A stretch of 7,750 bases of DNA from an uncultured Ruminococcus sp. (GTDB lineage Bacteria; Bacillota; Clostridia; Oscillospirales; Ruminococcaceae). Position numbers and translations under genes: made by a program. The notes beneath the pieces are model-generated. The model was not told where the DNA came from. It saw only the letters and a program-made list of their open reading frames with translations, and did not search any database. Shown piece by piece: positions 1-6,019 of the stretch. Each line of letters begins with the position of its first letter. Positions within the stretch are counted from its first letter, which is position 1. The stretch spans positions 1-7,750 of the forward strand of contig CALEJX010000011.1 in assembly GCA_937898375.1 (NCBI GenBank). The letters are read 5' to 3'.

Positions 1-177
1 AATGCCGCTGATTTCGGCTTCATTCTTCGCTATCCTAGACTTAAAGAGCAGATAACAGGCATCGATTTTGAGCCGTGGCATTATCGGTATGTGGGTGCTG
101 AAGCCGCCAGTATCATTGCCGCAGGCGGTCTTTGCCTTGAAGAGTTTTTGCACTTTTACTCGGAAAAATATATCTGA
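1..177 (+). CDS. D-alanyl-D-alanine carboxypeptidase, VanY/peptidase M15B family (C-terminal fragment)
   Basis: The open frame enters from the left edge and ends at TGA 175-177, leaving the last 58 residues of a larger protein. Two stretches identify it: a FGFILRYP-like segment near the start, and EPWHYRYVG at about residues 28-36. In the VanY/M15B family the Glu and His of this EPWH motif are the catalytic base and a zinc ligand. The ending GLCLEEFL matches the usual family C-terminus (G-L-x-L-E-E-F/Y-L). These enzymes are zinc peptidases that act outside the membrane and remove the terminal D-Ala from peptidoglycan stem peptides. The first zinc ligands and any signal peptide lie outside the window. 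I cannot tell whether it is a housekeeping enzyme or part of a glycopeptide-resistance set; nothing next to it suggests resistance. Family assignment is fairly secure. Confidence 0.85.
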   Translation, partial: NAADFGFILRYPRLKEQITGIDFEPWHYRYVGAEAASIIAAGGLCLEEFLHFYSEKYI

Positions 178-194
178 AAATCCTGTGAAAATAA

Positions 195-223
195 TTGACA
201 GAAAGAGCATTGTGTAGTATAAT
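195..223 (+). promoter_or_regulatory. Consensus sigma-A promoter of the 50-aa membrane protein gene
   Basis: TTGACA (195-200) and TATAAT (218-223) are both perfect consensus hexamers separated by exactly 17 nt. The start of transcription is expected near 230, giving a leader of about 60 nt before the ATG at 291. The promoter begins 17 nt after the carboxypeptidase stop, so the small gene is probably an independent unit. Confidence 0.85.
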
Positions 224-232
224 TATAACAAA

Positions 233-270
233 GCTATGAGCGATAGCCGCAAGTTTTTGTGCGCTATTGC
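233..270 (+). promoter_or_regulatory. Leader RNA with two mutually exclusive hairpins
   Basis: Positions 240-247 pair with 263-270 over 8 bp with one G-U pair, and 249-251 with 260-262 extend the stem inside. The same left arm (ATAGC, 243-247) can instead pair with GCTAT at 233-237 around a 5-nt loop. The structure sits between the predicted transcription start and the ribosome binding site at 276-283. The pairing is seen in the sequence; a regulatory role is inference. I recognise no known riboswitch class. Confidence 0.4.
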
Positions 271-290
271 GAAAGAAAGGGAGTTTTGTT

Positions 291-443
291 ATGTCAAACT
301 ATTCAAGAAAAAAGTCGTTCTGGACTTTAATGGGTGCGATGATACTTGTTGTTGCGTCAACTGCGCTTTTTGTATACAGATATTTTGAGGATAAGGAGTA
401 TGCCGAAAAGTGGAAAGACTATGACGAGTGCGGCATACAGTAA
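291..443 (+). CDS. Small single-pass membrane protein, 50 aa, function unknown
   Basis: ATG 291 follows the ribosome binding site AAAGGGAG (276-283) with 7 nt spacing, and the frame ends at TAA 441-443. The protein has three visible parts: a short basic N-terminus (about residues 1-10, with Arg-Lys-Lys), a hydrophobic stretch at about 11-30 that would span the membrane once, and a charged tail of about 20 residues rich in Glu, Asp, Lys, Tyr and Trp, ending in CGIQ. The basic N-terminus suggests an N-in orientation with the acidic tail outside, but a signal anchor is an inference. It has its own perfect promoter, structured leader and downstream hairpin, which supports a real, expressed gene. 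I do not recognise a family. It could be a small regulator or subunit of a membrane complex, but no neighbour indicates a partner. Confidence 0.7.
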   Translation: MSNYSRKKSFWTLMGAMILVVASTALFVYRYFEDKEYAEKWKDYDECGIQ

Positions 444-458
444 ATAACAGACAGCTTT

Positions 459-491
459 AAAGGCACTGCTTTTTGTGGGCAGTGCCTTTGT
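459..491 (+). terminator. Weak intrinsic terminator after the small membrane protein gene
   Basis: AAAGGCACTGC (459-469) and GCAGTGCCTTT (479-489) form a perfect 11-bp stem with a 9-nt loop, 15 nt after the stop codon. The U-tract is short (TTT then G-T-A-T), so termination may be partial and some transcripts could run on into the metal regulator gene. Confidence 0.6.
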
Positions 492-551
492 ATATCAACA
501 CAATTCACGGACGTAAAGTTTATCAAAATCGCCGAAAAAGCGTGTTTGCAC

Positions 552-580
552 TTGAAATGCGGCGGCGTTCGTGATATAAT
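552..580 (+). promoter_or_regulatory. Sigma-A promoter of the DtxR/MntR-family regulator
   Basis: TTGAAA (552-557) and TATAAT (575-580) are separated by 17 nt. Transcription should begin near 587, about 40 nt upstream of the ATG at 628. I see no convincing symmetric DtxR- or MntR-type operator over the promoter, so autoregulation cannot be argued from the sequence. Confidence 0.75.
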
Positions 581-627
581 AGGTGTAATGACCTGATGAC
601 GGGTCTGTTCGAGGGAGGGACAACATA

Positions 628-999
628 ATGCAGATAAGAGAATCAGCCGAGAATTATCTCGAAACGATACTTATTCTCAGCCAGCGCAAGGGCAAAGGCG
701 AGGTAAGAAGCATAGATATAGTAAATGAGCTTGAGTTTTCAAAGCCGAGCGTAAGTGTGGCAATGAAAAATCTCCGTGAGAACGGCTACATAACTGTTGA
801 CAAGGACGGTTACATTCGTTTGACAGACAAGGGTCTGGAGATAGCTGAGAGAATGTATGAGCGACACACTTTGCTTTCTCAGTGGCTCATAAAGCTTGGT
901 GTTGACGAGAAAGTTGCTGTTGAGGACGCTTGCCGTATGGAACACGTTATCAGTGCGGAGTCCTTTGCGGCTATCAAAAAGCACACTGGTATGGCTTGA
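628..999 (+). CDS. DtxR/MntR-family metal-dependent transcriptional regulator
   Basis: This 123-aa protein starts at ATG 628, 8 nt after a strong GGAGGG site, and ends at TGA 997-999. Residues 1-70 form a winged helix-turn-helix, with the recognition helix around SKPSVSVAMKNL (about 38-49) and the wing around 55-66. Residues 70-123 form the metal-binding and dimerisation domain. Candidate metal ligands are Glu8/Asn9, Glu12, His80, and Cys102, Glu105 and His106 in the motif DACRMEH. The last three match the primary-site triad C102/E105/H106 of corynebacterial DtxR, whereas MntR has Glu in place of the Cys. The third, SH3-like domain of DtxR is absent, as in MntR and many clostridial homologues. 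Such proteins repress metal-uptake genes when Fe(II) or Mn(II) is plentiful. No transporter or feoA/feoB gene is adjacent, so the metal and targets are unknown. Confidence 0.9.
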   Translation: MQIRESAENYLETILILSQRKGKGEVRSIDIVNELEFSKPSVSVAMKNLRENGYITVDKDGYIRLTDKGLEIAERMYERHTLLSQWLIKLGVDEKVAVEDACRMEHVISAESFAAIKKHTGMA

Positions 1000-1011
1000 T
1001 AAGATGATGAT

Positions 1012-1039
1012 TGCCGTGGGTTTTCCTGCGGCATTTTTT
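1012..1039 (+). terminator. Intrinsic terminator of the DtxR/MntR-family gene
   Basis: A 9-bp stem (1012-1020 with 1025-1033, including two G-U pairs) closes a TTTT loop and is followed directly by six T residues (1034-1039). It lies 12 nt after the stop codon. Confidence 0.85.
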
Positions 1040-1048
1040 ATTGCAAGC

Positions 1049-1081
1049 AAAAAGGAGAACAGCTTTGTGCCGTTCTCCTTT
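1049..1081 (-). terminator. Intrinsic terminator of the hrcA-grpE-dnaK-dnaJ operon
   Basis: GTTCTCCTTT (1072-1081) and AAAGGAGAAC (1051-1060) form a perfect 10-bp stem with an 11-nt loop, 4 nt after the dnaJ stop. Read on the minus strand the stem runs into TTTTT (1053-1049). The hairpin is symmetric and could also stop read-through from the + strand, so the two converging units are separated by back-to-back terminators. Confidence 0.8.
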
Positions 1082-1085
1082 GTTA

Positions 1086-2246
1086 TTATTTGAATTTATC
1101 TTTGAGCTTATCAAAGAATGTTTTGCGCTTTGCGTAGTTCTTTTCCCCAAGGGACTTCTCGTAGTCACGGAGCTTTTCTTTCTGCTCTTTAGTCAGGTTG
1201 CGTGGAACTTCAACTGTTACACGAACGTAGTGGTCGCCGTGATCGTTTCTGTTCACTTTTTTTATGCCCTTGCCTCTCAGGCGGAACACTGTACCTGTCT
1301 GAGTACCCTCCGGCACTGTGTATTTTACCTTGCCGTCAACTGTAGGAACGGTTATCTCGTCGCCGAGGGTAGCCTGTGCGTAAGTAAGCGGTACCTCCGT
1401 CCATACATCATAGCCGTCACGCTCGAAAATAGGGTCAGGACGAACTGTAACGTTGATGTGCAGGTCGCCGTTAGGTCCGCCGTTTATACCACAGTTGCCC
1501 TCGCCGCCTACTCTAAGGGTCTGACCGTCGTCGATACCCGCAGGAACGTTTATCTCCTTTTCAGTAACTCTTTTTACTCTGCCCTGACCGTTACAAGTAT
1601 GGCAAGGGTTGTCGATTATCTGACCCTTACCGCCGCAGCGGCTGCAAGTTGTGGTCTGAGCGATGTTTCCGAAAGGCGTTCTCTGTGTTATCCTTACTGT
1701 ACCTGTGCCGTGGCAGTCAGGACAGGTCTTAGGTGAAGAGCCTGCTGCAGCGCCCGTGCCGTGACAATCAGGACACTTTTCAGCTCTGTTTATGCGTATC
1801 TTAACGCTCTTGCCCTTGCAGGCTTCCATGAAGTCAAGAACAACGTTGGCTCTGATATCCTCGCCACGTCTTGGTGCATTAGGGTTAGCGGAACGTCCGC
1901 CGCCGAAGCCGCCGCCAAATCCGCCGAAAATGGAATCGAAAATATCGCCCATATCGCCAAATCCGCCGAAGCCGCCTGCACCTGCTCCTGCGCCTGCACC
2001 GCCTGCGCCGTAGTTCGGGTCTACGCCTGCATGACCGAACTGGTCATATCTTGCTCTTTTATCTTTATCTGAAAGCACCTCATAAGCTTCATTTACTTCC
2101 TTGAACTTCTCCTCGCACGCCTTGTCGCCAGGGTGAAGGTCAGGGTGATACTGCTTTGCAAGCTTACGGAATGCCTTTTTCAATTCATCGTCTGTGGCAG
2201 TTTTTGAAACACCAAGCACTTCATAGTAATCTCTTTTTTCAGCCAT
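1086..2246 (-). CDS. dnaJ: Chaperone protein DnaJ (Hsp40)
   Basis: DnaJ is the cytoplasmic Hsp40 co-chaperone that delivers unfolded clients to DnaK and stimulates its ATPase. The 386-aa protein has the full class A layout. The J domain is at 1-70, with the HPD motif at 34-36. A Gly/Phe-rich region covers about 71-118 and includes an alternating Gly-Ala run at 80-92. Four zinc-binding CxxCxGxG repeats start at Cys158, Cys175, Cys201 and Cys215. The C-terminal substrate-binding and dimerisation domains follow. I chose ATG 2246 because the family N-terminus is M-A-x-x-R-D-Y-Y-E-V-L-G; the in-frame ATG at 2258 adds four unrelated residues. Neither start has a good ribosome binding site at normal spacing (see the leader entry). 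It is the last gene of the operon, 158 nt after dnaK, and no prmA or rsmE follows before the terminator. Assignment is certain. Confidence 0.98.
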   Translation of the reverse strand: MAEKRDYYEVLGVSKTATDDELKKAFRKLAKQYHPDLHPGDKACEEKFKEVNEAYEVLSDKDKRARYDQFGHAGVDPNYGAGGAGAGAGAGGFGGFGDMGDIFDSIFGGFGGGFGGGRSANPNAPRRGEDIRANVVLDFMEACKGKSVKIRINRAEKCPDCHGTGAAAGSSPKTCPDCHGTGTVRITQRTPFGNIAQTTTCSRCGGKGQIIDNPCHTCNGQGRVKRVTEKEINVPAGIDDGQTLRVGGEGNCGINGGPNGDLHINVTVRPDPIFERDGYDVWTEVPLTYAQATLGDEITVPTVDGKVKYTVPEGTQTGTVFRLRGKGIKKVNRNDHGDHYVRVTVEVPRNLTKEQKEKLRDYEKSLGEKNYAKRKTFFDKLKDKFK

Positions 2247-2295
2247 ATACACGCCCATGCTCTGTAAGCTGTAAACCGTGAAAGTCTTGGGGCAT
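2239..2295 (-). CDS. Possible 18-aa leader peptide upstream of dnaJ
   Basis: ATG 2295 lies 7 nt after the strong ribosome binding site AAAGGAGG (2310-2303), the best Shine-Dalgarno in this gap. The frame encodes 18 residues (starting MPQDFHG) and stops at a TGA (2241-2239) that overlaps the dnaJ start in ATGGCTGA. The geometry fits translational coupling, where ribosomes finishing the leader restart on dnaJ. The composition shows no amino-acid run typical of attenuation leaders, and the frame may be accidental: the same Shine-Dalgarno could serve dnaJ directly through a hairpin. Confidence 0.3.
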   Translation of the reverse strand: MPQDFHGLQLTEHGRVYG

Positions 2296-2310
2296 GGGCT
2301 TGCCTCCTTT
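2244..2310 (-). promoter_or_regulatory. Structured translation initiation region of dnaJ
   Basis: The only strong Shine-Dalgarno (GGAGG, 2307-2303) lies 56 nt before the dnaJ ATG at 2246. Between them GCCCATGC (2299-2292) and GCATGGGC (2260-2253) form a perfect 8-bp inverted repeat with a 31-nt loop. If this hairpin forms, only 3 nt before it and 6 nt after it remain between the Shine-Dalgarno and the ATG, an effective spacing of 9 nt. The stem would also bury both competing ATGs (2295 and 2258). The repeat is seen directly; its use as a folded ribosome binding site is inference. Confidence 0.5.
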
Positions 2311-2362
2311 TTGTAAGTATAGTCCTTTCACGTTTTTCACACAGCCTTTTAATACGGCAATA

Positions 2363-2392
2363 GCCCCTGCTCGGAAAATTCGGAGCAGAGGC
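2363..2392 (-). promoter_or_regulatory. Stem-loop in the dnaK-dnaJ gap
   Basis: GCCTCTGCTC (2392-2383) and GAGCAGGGGC (2372-2363), read on the minus strand, form a 10-bp stem with one G-U pair and a 10-nt loop, 12 nt after the dnaK stop. No U-tract follows, so it is not a standard terminator. It may protect the 3' end of a dnaK message, mark a processing site or reduce read-through into dnaJ; the sequence does not decide between these. Confidence 0.6.
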
Positions 2393-2404
2393 AGCCGTTA
2401 TGAT

Positions 2405-4282
2405 TTATTCTGCGTCAGTAAATTCAGCGTCTATAACGTCATCACCGCCGTTGTTTGAAGCACCGCCGTTGCTGCTGCCGCCGTTTGCTCCGCCCATGTT
2501 GTTAGGGTCAAAGCCTGCGGCTCCGCCTGCTGCCTGCTGTGCCTGTGCAGCCTGCTGATATACCTTAGTTGCAACGCCCTGGAATGTTTCCTCAAGCTCC
2601 TTGTGTTTAGCCTTGATAGCCTCGATATCAGTACCCTTGAGGGCTTCCTTAAGAGCGTCTATCTTAGCCTGACAAGCTGACTTGTCAGCAGCGTCTACCT
2701 TGTCGCCGAACTCGCCCAGTGACTTCTCAGCCTGGAAGCACAGCTGATCTGCTGCGTTTCTTGCGTCAACGTCCTCTTTCTTCTTAGCGTCCTCGGCAGC
2801 ATATGCTTCAGCTTCCTTAACAGCCTTATCGATATCTTCCTTAGACATATTTGTTGAAGAAGTGATCGTGATGTTCTGCTCCTTGCCTGTGCCAAGATCC
2901 TTAGCGGAAACGTGTACGATACCGTTAGCATCGATATCGAATGTTACCTCGATCTGTGGAACGCCTCTTGGAGCAGGAGCGATTCCGTCAAGTCTGAACA
3001 TACCCAGCTGCTTGTTGTCCTTTGCGAACTCACGCTCACCCTGAAGTACGTTGATATCAACAGCTGACTGATTATCAGCGGCAGTTGAGAATATCTGTGA
3101 CTTCTTTGTAGGTATAGTTGTGTTTCTCTCTATGATCTTTGTGCAGATACCGCCCATTGTTTCAAGACCAAGTGACAGTGGAGTTACATCGAGGAGGAGC
3201 AGACCGTCTTTAACGTCACCCGCAAGTACACCAGCCTGATATGCAGCACCAAGTGCTACGCACTCATCAGGGTTGATGCCCTTGAATGGCTCTTTGCCAA
3301 GGAACTTCTTAACAGCTTCCTGAACGGCTGGGATTCTTGAAGAACCGCCGACCATAAGGACTTTTTTAAGATCATCAGGTTTTAGACCTGAATCTGAAAG
3401 TGCCTGACGAACAGGTCCCATTGTTGACTCAACAAGGTCAGCTGTCATTTCATTGAACTTAGCTCGTGTAAGTGTCATTTCAAGATGCTTTGGACCTGTA
3501 GCGTCTGCTGTGATGAATGGGAGAGAGATAGTTGATGAAGCAGTAGAAGAAAGCTCTATCTTAGCCTTCTCAGCAGCTTCCTTAAGTCTCTGCATTGCCA
3601 TTTTATCGCCTGAGAGGTCAACGCCCTCTGTCTTCTTGAACTCTGCGATCATCCAATCGATGATCCTCTGGTCGAAGTCATCGCCGCCAAGGTGGTTGTT
3701 ACCTGCTGTAGCAAGAACTTCTGTAACGCCGTCGCCCATTTCGATGATAGATACATCAAATGTACCGCCGCCGAGGTCGTAAACCATGACCTTCTGATCC
3801 TCTTCCTTATCGATACCATAAGAAAGTGCAGCGGCTGTTGGCTCGTTGATGATTCTCTTTACTGTCAGACCTGCGATCTGACCTGCGTCCTTAGTAGCCT
3901 GTCTCTGTGCGTCTGTGAAGTAAGCAGGAACTGTGATAACAGCTTCTGTTACCTTTTCGCCAAGATAAGCTTCTGCGTCTGCTTTCAGTTTCTGGAGTAT
4001 CATAGCTGAAATCTCCTGTGGAGTGTAATCCTTGCCGCCCATGTGAGCCTTGTAGTCAGTACCCATATGTCTCTTGATAGAAATTACAGTGTTGTCATAG
4101 TTTGTGACAGCCTGTCTCTTTGCTACCTGACCGATAAGTCTGTCGCCGTTCTTTGAAACGCCAACTACTGACGGAGTTGTTCTTGCACCCTCGCTGTTAG
4201 GGATTACAACGGCTTCGCCGCCCTCCATAACTGCTACACAAGAGTTTGTTGTACCTAAATCTATACCGATGATTTTGCTCAT
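2405..4282 (-). CDS. dnaK: Chaperone protein DnaK (Hsp70)
   Basis: DnaK is the cytoplasmic Hsp70 that binds exposed hydrophobic segments of client proteins in an ATP-driven cycle with DnaJ and GrpE. The 625-aa protein is complete. The ATPase domain (about 1-364) starts with IGIDLGTTNS (5-14) and contains DLGGGTFDVS, NEPTAAALSYG and the VGGSSRIP motif. The interdomain linker begins at Asp365 in DVTPLSLG. The substrate-binding domain follows, then a helical lid and a Gly/Asn/Ala-rich tail ending in DDVIDAEF, the conserved bacterial C-terminal motif. Its length lies between the 611 of B. subtilis and 638 of E. coli. I chose ATG 4282, 8 nt after a GAAAGGA ribosome binding site. A TTG six codons upstream would place the start inside that site. 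It follows grpE by 63 nt and should be induced with the operon when HrcA loses activity. Assignment is certain. Confidence 0.99.
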   Translation of the reverse strand: MSKIIGIDLGTTNSCVAVMEGGEAVVIPNSEGARTTPSVVGVSKNGDRLIGQVAKRQAVTNYDNTVISIKRHMGTDYKAHMGGKDYTPQEISAMILQKLKADAEAYLGEKVTEAVITVPAYFTDAQRQATKDAGQIAGLTVKRIINEPTAAALSYGIDKEEDQKVMVYDLGGGTFDVSIIEMGDGVTEVLATAGNNHLGGDDFDQRIIDWMIAEFKKTEGVDLSGDKMAMQRLKEAAEKAKIELSSTASSTISLPFITADATGPKHLEMTLTRAKFNEMTADLVESTMGPVRQALSDSGLKPDDLKKVLMVGGSSRIPAVQEAVKKFLGKEPFKGINPDECVALGAAYQAGVLAGDVKDGLLLLDVTPLSLGLETMGGICTKIIERNTTIPTKKSQIFSTAADNQSAVDINVLQGEREFAKDNKQLGMFRLDGIAPAPRGVPQIEVTFDIDANGIVHVSAKDLGTGKEQNITITSSTNMSKEDIDKAVKEAEAYAAEDAKKKEDVDARNAADQLCFQAEKSLGEFGDKVDAADKSACQAKIDALKEALKGTDIEAIKAKHKELEETFQGVATKVYQQAAQAQQAAGGAAGFDPNNMGGANGGSSNGGASNNGGDDVIDAEFTDAE

Positions 4283-4316
4283 AAGATCAAGTCCTTTCAA
4301 AATTTACTTAATTTAT

Positions 4317-4337
4317 ATCAAGACCTAAAGTCTCGAT
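4317..4337 (-). promoter_or_regulatory. Stem-loop in the grpE-dnaK gap
   Basis: On the minus strand ATCGAGAC (4337-4330) pairs with GTCTTGAT (4324-4317) over 8 bp with one G-U pair and a 5-nt loop. An AT-rich stretch without a clean U-tract follows, and the dnaK ribosome binding site lies about 20 nt downstream. It could mark mRNA processing or stabilise the dnaK transcript; its role is inference. Confidence 0.45.
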
Positions 4338-4345
4338 GTCTTTGT

Positions 4346-4948
4346 TTATGGGTTTGCTACTATTACCATTGCGTGTCTTATTACCTTGCCGCCTATGGTG
4401 TAGCCGTTTTGCAATACCTGCGCCACGATATTCTCGCCTAGATCAGGATCGTCTACCGTGCTCACAGCCGTTGCAACGTTTGGGTCAAATTCCTTGCCCG
4501 CAAGCTCCATGACCTCAACGTTGAGCTTTTTAAGTGCGTCGCTGAACTGATTGAATATCATTTCAACGCCCTGCTTATAAACTGCGTCCTGAGTTTCTGT
4601 GCCTAATGCTCTTTCAAAGTTATCGAACACCGGCAGGAAGCCGTTTATCACATTTCCTTTTGCGGTGTCTGTAAGCTCTAGTCTTTCCTTTGCACTTCTC
4701 TTTCTGAAGTTATCATACTCAGCCATAAGTCTGAGATACTTGTCATTTGCTTCGGCAAGCTCTTTTTTCAGCTTTTCTGTTTCGCTCTCCTCCGCTTTTT
4801 TCTCTGTATCCTCAGTGGCATTTTCTGCGGTATCCGCCGCTTCTTTTACTTCTTCGCTTTCAGCAGAGGTGTTTTCCTCTTTTTCAAGCTCGGTGTCCTT
4901 TTCAGTTTCCTTACTCAATTTACGCCGCCTGCCTTTCTTTTTACTCAT
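4346..4948 (-). CDS. grpE: Nucleotide exchange factor GrpE
   Basis: GrpE is the cytoplasmic dimer that releases ADP from DnaK so that ATP can rebind and the client is let go. The 200-aa protein begins with a basic patch (KKKGRRRK) and a long Glu/Lys/Thr-rich, probably disordered segment to about residue 60. The long helix of the coiled-coil dimer follows (KYLRLMAEYDNFRKR). Next come the conserved PVFDNFERAL segment and the C-terminal beta domain that contacts DnaK, recognisable by GKEFDPN and the ending GYTIGGKVIRHAMVIVANP. I chose ATG 4948, which overlaps the hrcA stop in ATGAGTAA and has a weak AAGAAG site 9 nt upstream. ATG 4957 is an alternative that adds three residues and has no well-placed site. 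Either start overlaps hrcA, so translational coupling to hrcA is likely. Assignment is certain; the start is not. Confidence 0.96.
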   Translation of the reverse strand: MSKKKGRRRKLSKETEKDTELEKEENTSAESEEVKEAADTAENATEDTEKKAEESETEKLKKELAEANDKYLRLMAEYDNFRKRSAKERLELTDTAKGNVINGFLPVFDNFERALGTETQDAVYKQGVEMIFNQFSDALKKLNVEVMELAGKEFDPNVATAVSTVDDPDLGENIVAQVLQNGYTIGGKVIRHAMVIVANP

Positions 4949-5969
4949 TGCCGTCATCTTCTTTGTTTTGCTCTTGCGGCTTCTCGGATATCATTTCTGA
5001 TATCTTTCCTGTGAAGTACTCGAGATATGGGATAAACTTCGCATAGTCAAGTCTCATAGGTCCTATAAGCCCCAGCGCACCAGCTGTTTTGCCGTCCTTT
5101 GAGAACGGAGCCGTTATAATAGAAGAGTTGTGGATAACAAATCCGTCACGCTCAGGGGAGAACATAACGTGAAGCCCTGAGAACGTTTCGTCGATAAATC
5201 CTTTCAGCTCTTTCTGATTATCGAGAAAATTTATTATCTCATTTTGATTGAAGTCCTTGCAGGTGAGAAGATTGCTCTGACCTTTGATAGTCACGCTGCT
5301 CATTTCCTTTGTCATCTTCATTATCTCGGAAACAAGCGGTGAAAGGGTCATCATGTACGTTCCCATTGCTTCTGTGAGCTTTTCAAGATAAGCGTCCGAA
5401 AGACTGTCGATAGGCACGCCGTTGAGATTTTCCTTTACAAAGTTATCGAAAAACTCTAGCTGATCCTGACTAAGGTCAAATTCCAACCGGCAAACCTTAT
5501 TTTTAATAGATCCGTTGGACGTTATCATAAGAATAACGTACATTCTCTTTCCTGTAGGTATTACTTCTACCTTTGAGATAAGCGAGAACTTTGGCGTTGC
5601 GTTCGCAACCACTGCCGCACATTTTGTAAGATCCGCCAATGCCATTGAAGCCTTATTCACAAGATCTTCTTCTGTGACATATTCCTGCGGTATCATTGAA
5701 TCCAGCATTTCCTTTTCTTGTGCTGTCAGCTGATCCTGCTCCATGAGCTGGTCCACATAGAGCCTGTAGCCCTTATACGTTGGTATCCTGCCTGCGGAGG
5801 TGTGTGGCTGTTCGAGATAGCCTTGCTTTTCAAGCTCTGCCATTTCGTTTCGTATGGTCGCTGAGGACGCTTTGACGTGAGCCATTATCGCCTTAGAGCC
5901 TACAGGCTCGCCTGTTACGATATATTCATTGACTACCGCTGAAAGTATTTTCAGCTTACGGTCGTCCAT
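4941..5969 (-). CDS. hrcA: Heat-inducible transcription repressor HrcA
   Basis: HrcA is the dimeric repressor of class I heat-shock genes. It binds the CIRCE operator, depends on the GroE chaperonin for active folding in B. subtilis, and so releases its genes when chaperonin is occupied. The 342-aa protein matches the usual length of about 343. The N-terminal winged helix (about 1-75) includes SSATIRNEMAELEKQGYL, followed by the family signature QPHTSAGRIPT-KGYR-YVDQL. The C-terminal GAF-like dimerisation domain ends with the conserved LGLIGPMRLDY and IPYLEYF segments. I chose ATG 5969, preceded by a GGGTGGTGAG site, because it gives the family N-terminus (MDDRKLKIL). An upstream in-frame GTG at 5999 lies inside a CIRCE-like repeat and would add ten unrelated residues. 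As first gene of the operon it should regulate itself and grpE-dnaK-dnaJ through the operator just upstream. Assignment is certain. Confidence 0.98.
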   Translation of the reverse strand: MDDRKLKILSAVVNEYIVTGEPVGSKAIMAHVKASSATIRNEMAELEKQGYLEQPHTSAGRIPTYKGYRLYVDQLMEQDQLTAQEKEMLDSMIPQEYVTEEDLVNKASMALADLTKCAAVVANATPKFSLISKVEVIPTGKRMYVILMITSNGSIKNKVCRLEFDLSQDQLEFFDNFVKENLNGVPIDSLSDAYLEKLTEAMGTYMMTLSPLVSEIMKMTKEMSSVTIKGQSNLLTCKDFNQNEIINFLDNQKELKGFIDETFSGLHVMFSPERDGFVIHNSSIITAPFSKDGKTAGALGLIGPMRLDYAKFIPYLEYFTGKISEMISEKPQEQNKEDDGNE

Positions 5970-5992
5970 TTGCTCACCACCCGTTCTACTCG

Positions 5993-6019
5993 TTAGCACT
6001 TATCAAGCTTAAGTGTTAG
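5993..6019 (-). promoter_or_regulatory. Second, imperfect CIRCE-like repeat
   Basis: On the + strand the left arm TTAGCACTT (5993-6001) and the right arm AAGTGTTAG (6011-6019) are separated by exactly 9 nt, the CIRCE geometry. The left arm matches the CIRCE arm TTAGCACTC at 8 of 9 positions; the right arm deviates from perfect symmetry with it at two. It shares 6016-6019 with the canonical CIRCE. It lies in the hrcA leader and could bind a second HrcA dimer; binding is inference. Confidence 0.6.

Noticed and set aside
1011..1736. A 241-codon open frame on the + strand
   Set aside because: It lies opposite dnaJ, starts inside the terminator of the metal regulator gene, and shows only reading-frame shadow composition; dnaJ on the minus strand is unambiguous.
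2316..2344. Possible internal promoter before dnaJ (TATACT at 2321-2316)
   Set aside because: The -10 box is good but no acceptable -35 box lies 16-18 nt upstream, so it is not reported as a promoter.
3453..4009. Open frames on the + strand opposite dnaK
   Set aside because: They are antisense shadows of a highly conserved gene with strong codon bias and have no ribosome binding sites.
4283..4300. TTG 4300 as the dnaK start
   Set aside because: It overlaps the GAAAGGA ribosome binding site of ATG 4282, where the conserved Hsp70 N-terminus begins.
5970..5999. GTG 5999 as the hrcA start
   Set aside because: The codon lies inside the second CIRCE-like repeat, adds ten residues foreign to HrcA, and ATG 5969 has a fitting ribosome binding site and the family N-terminus.
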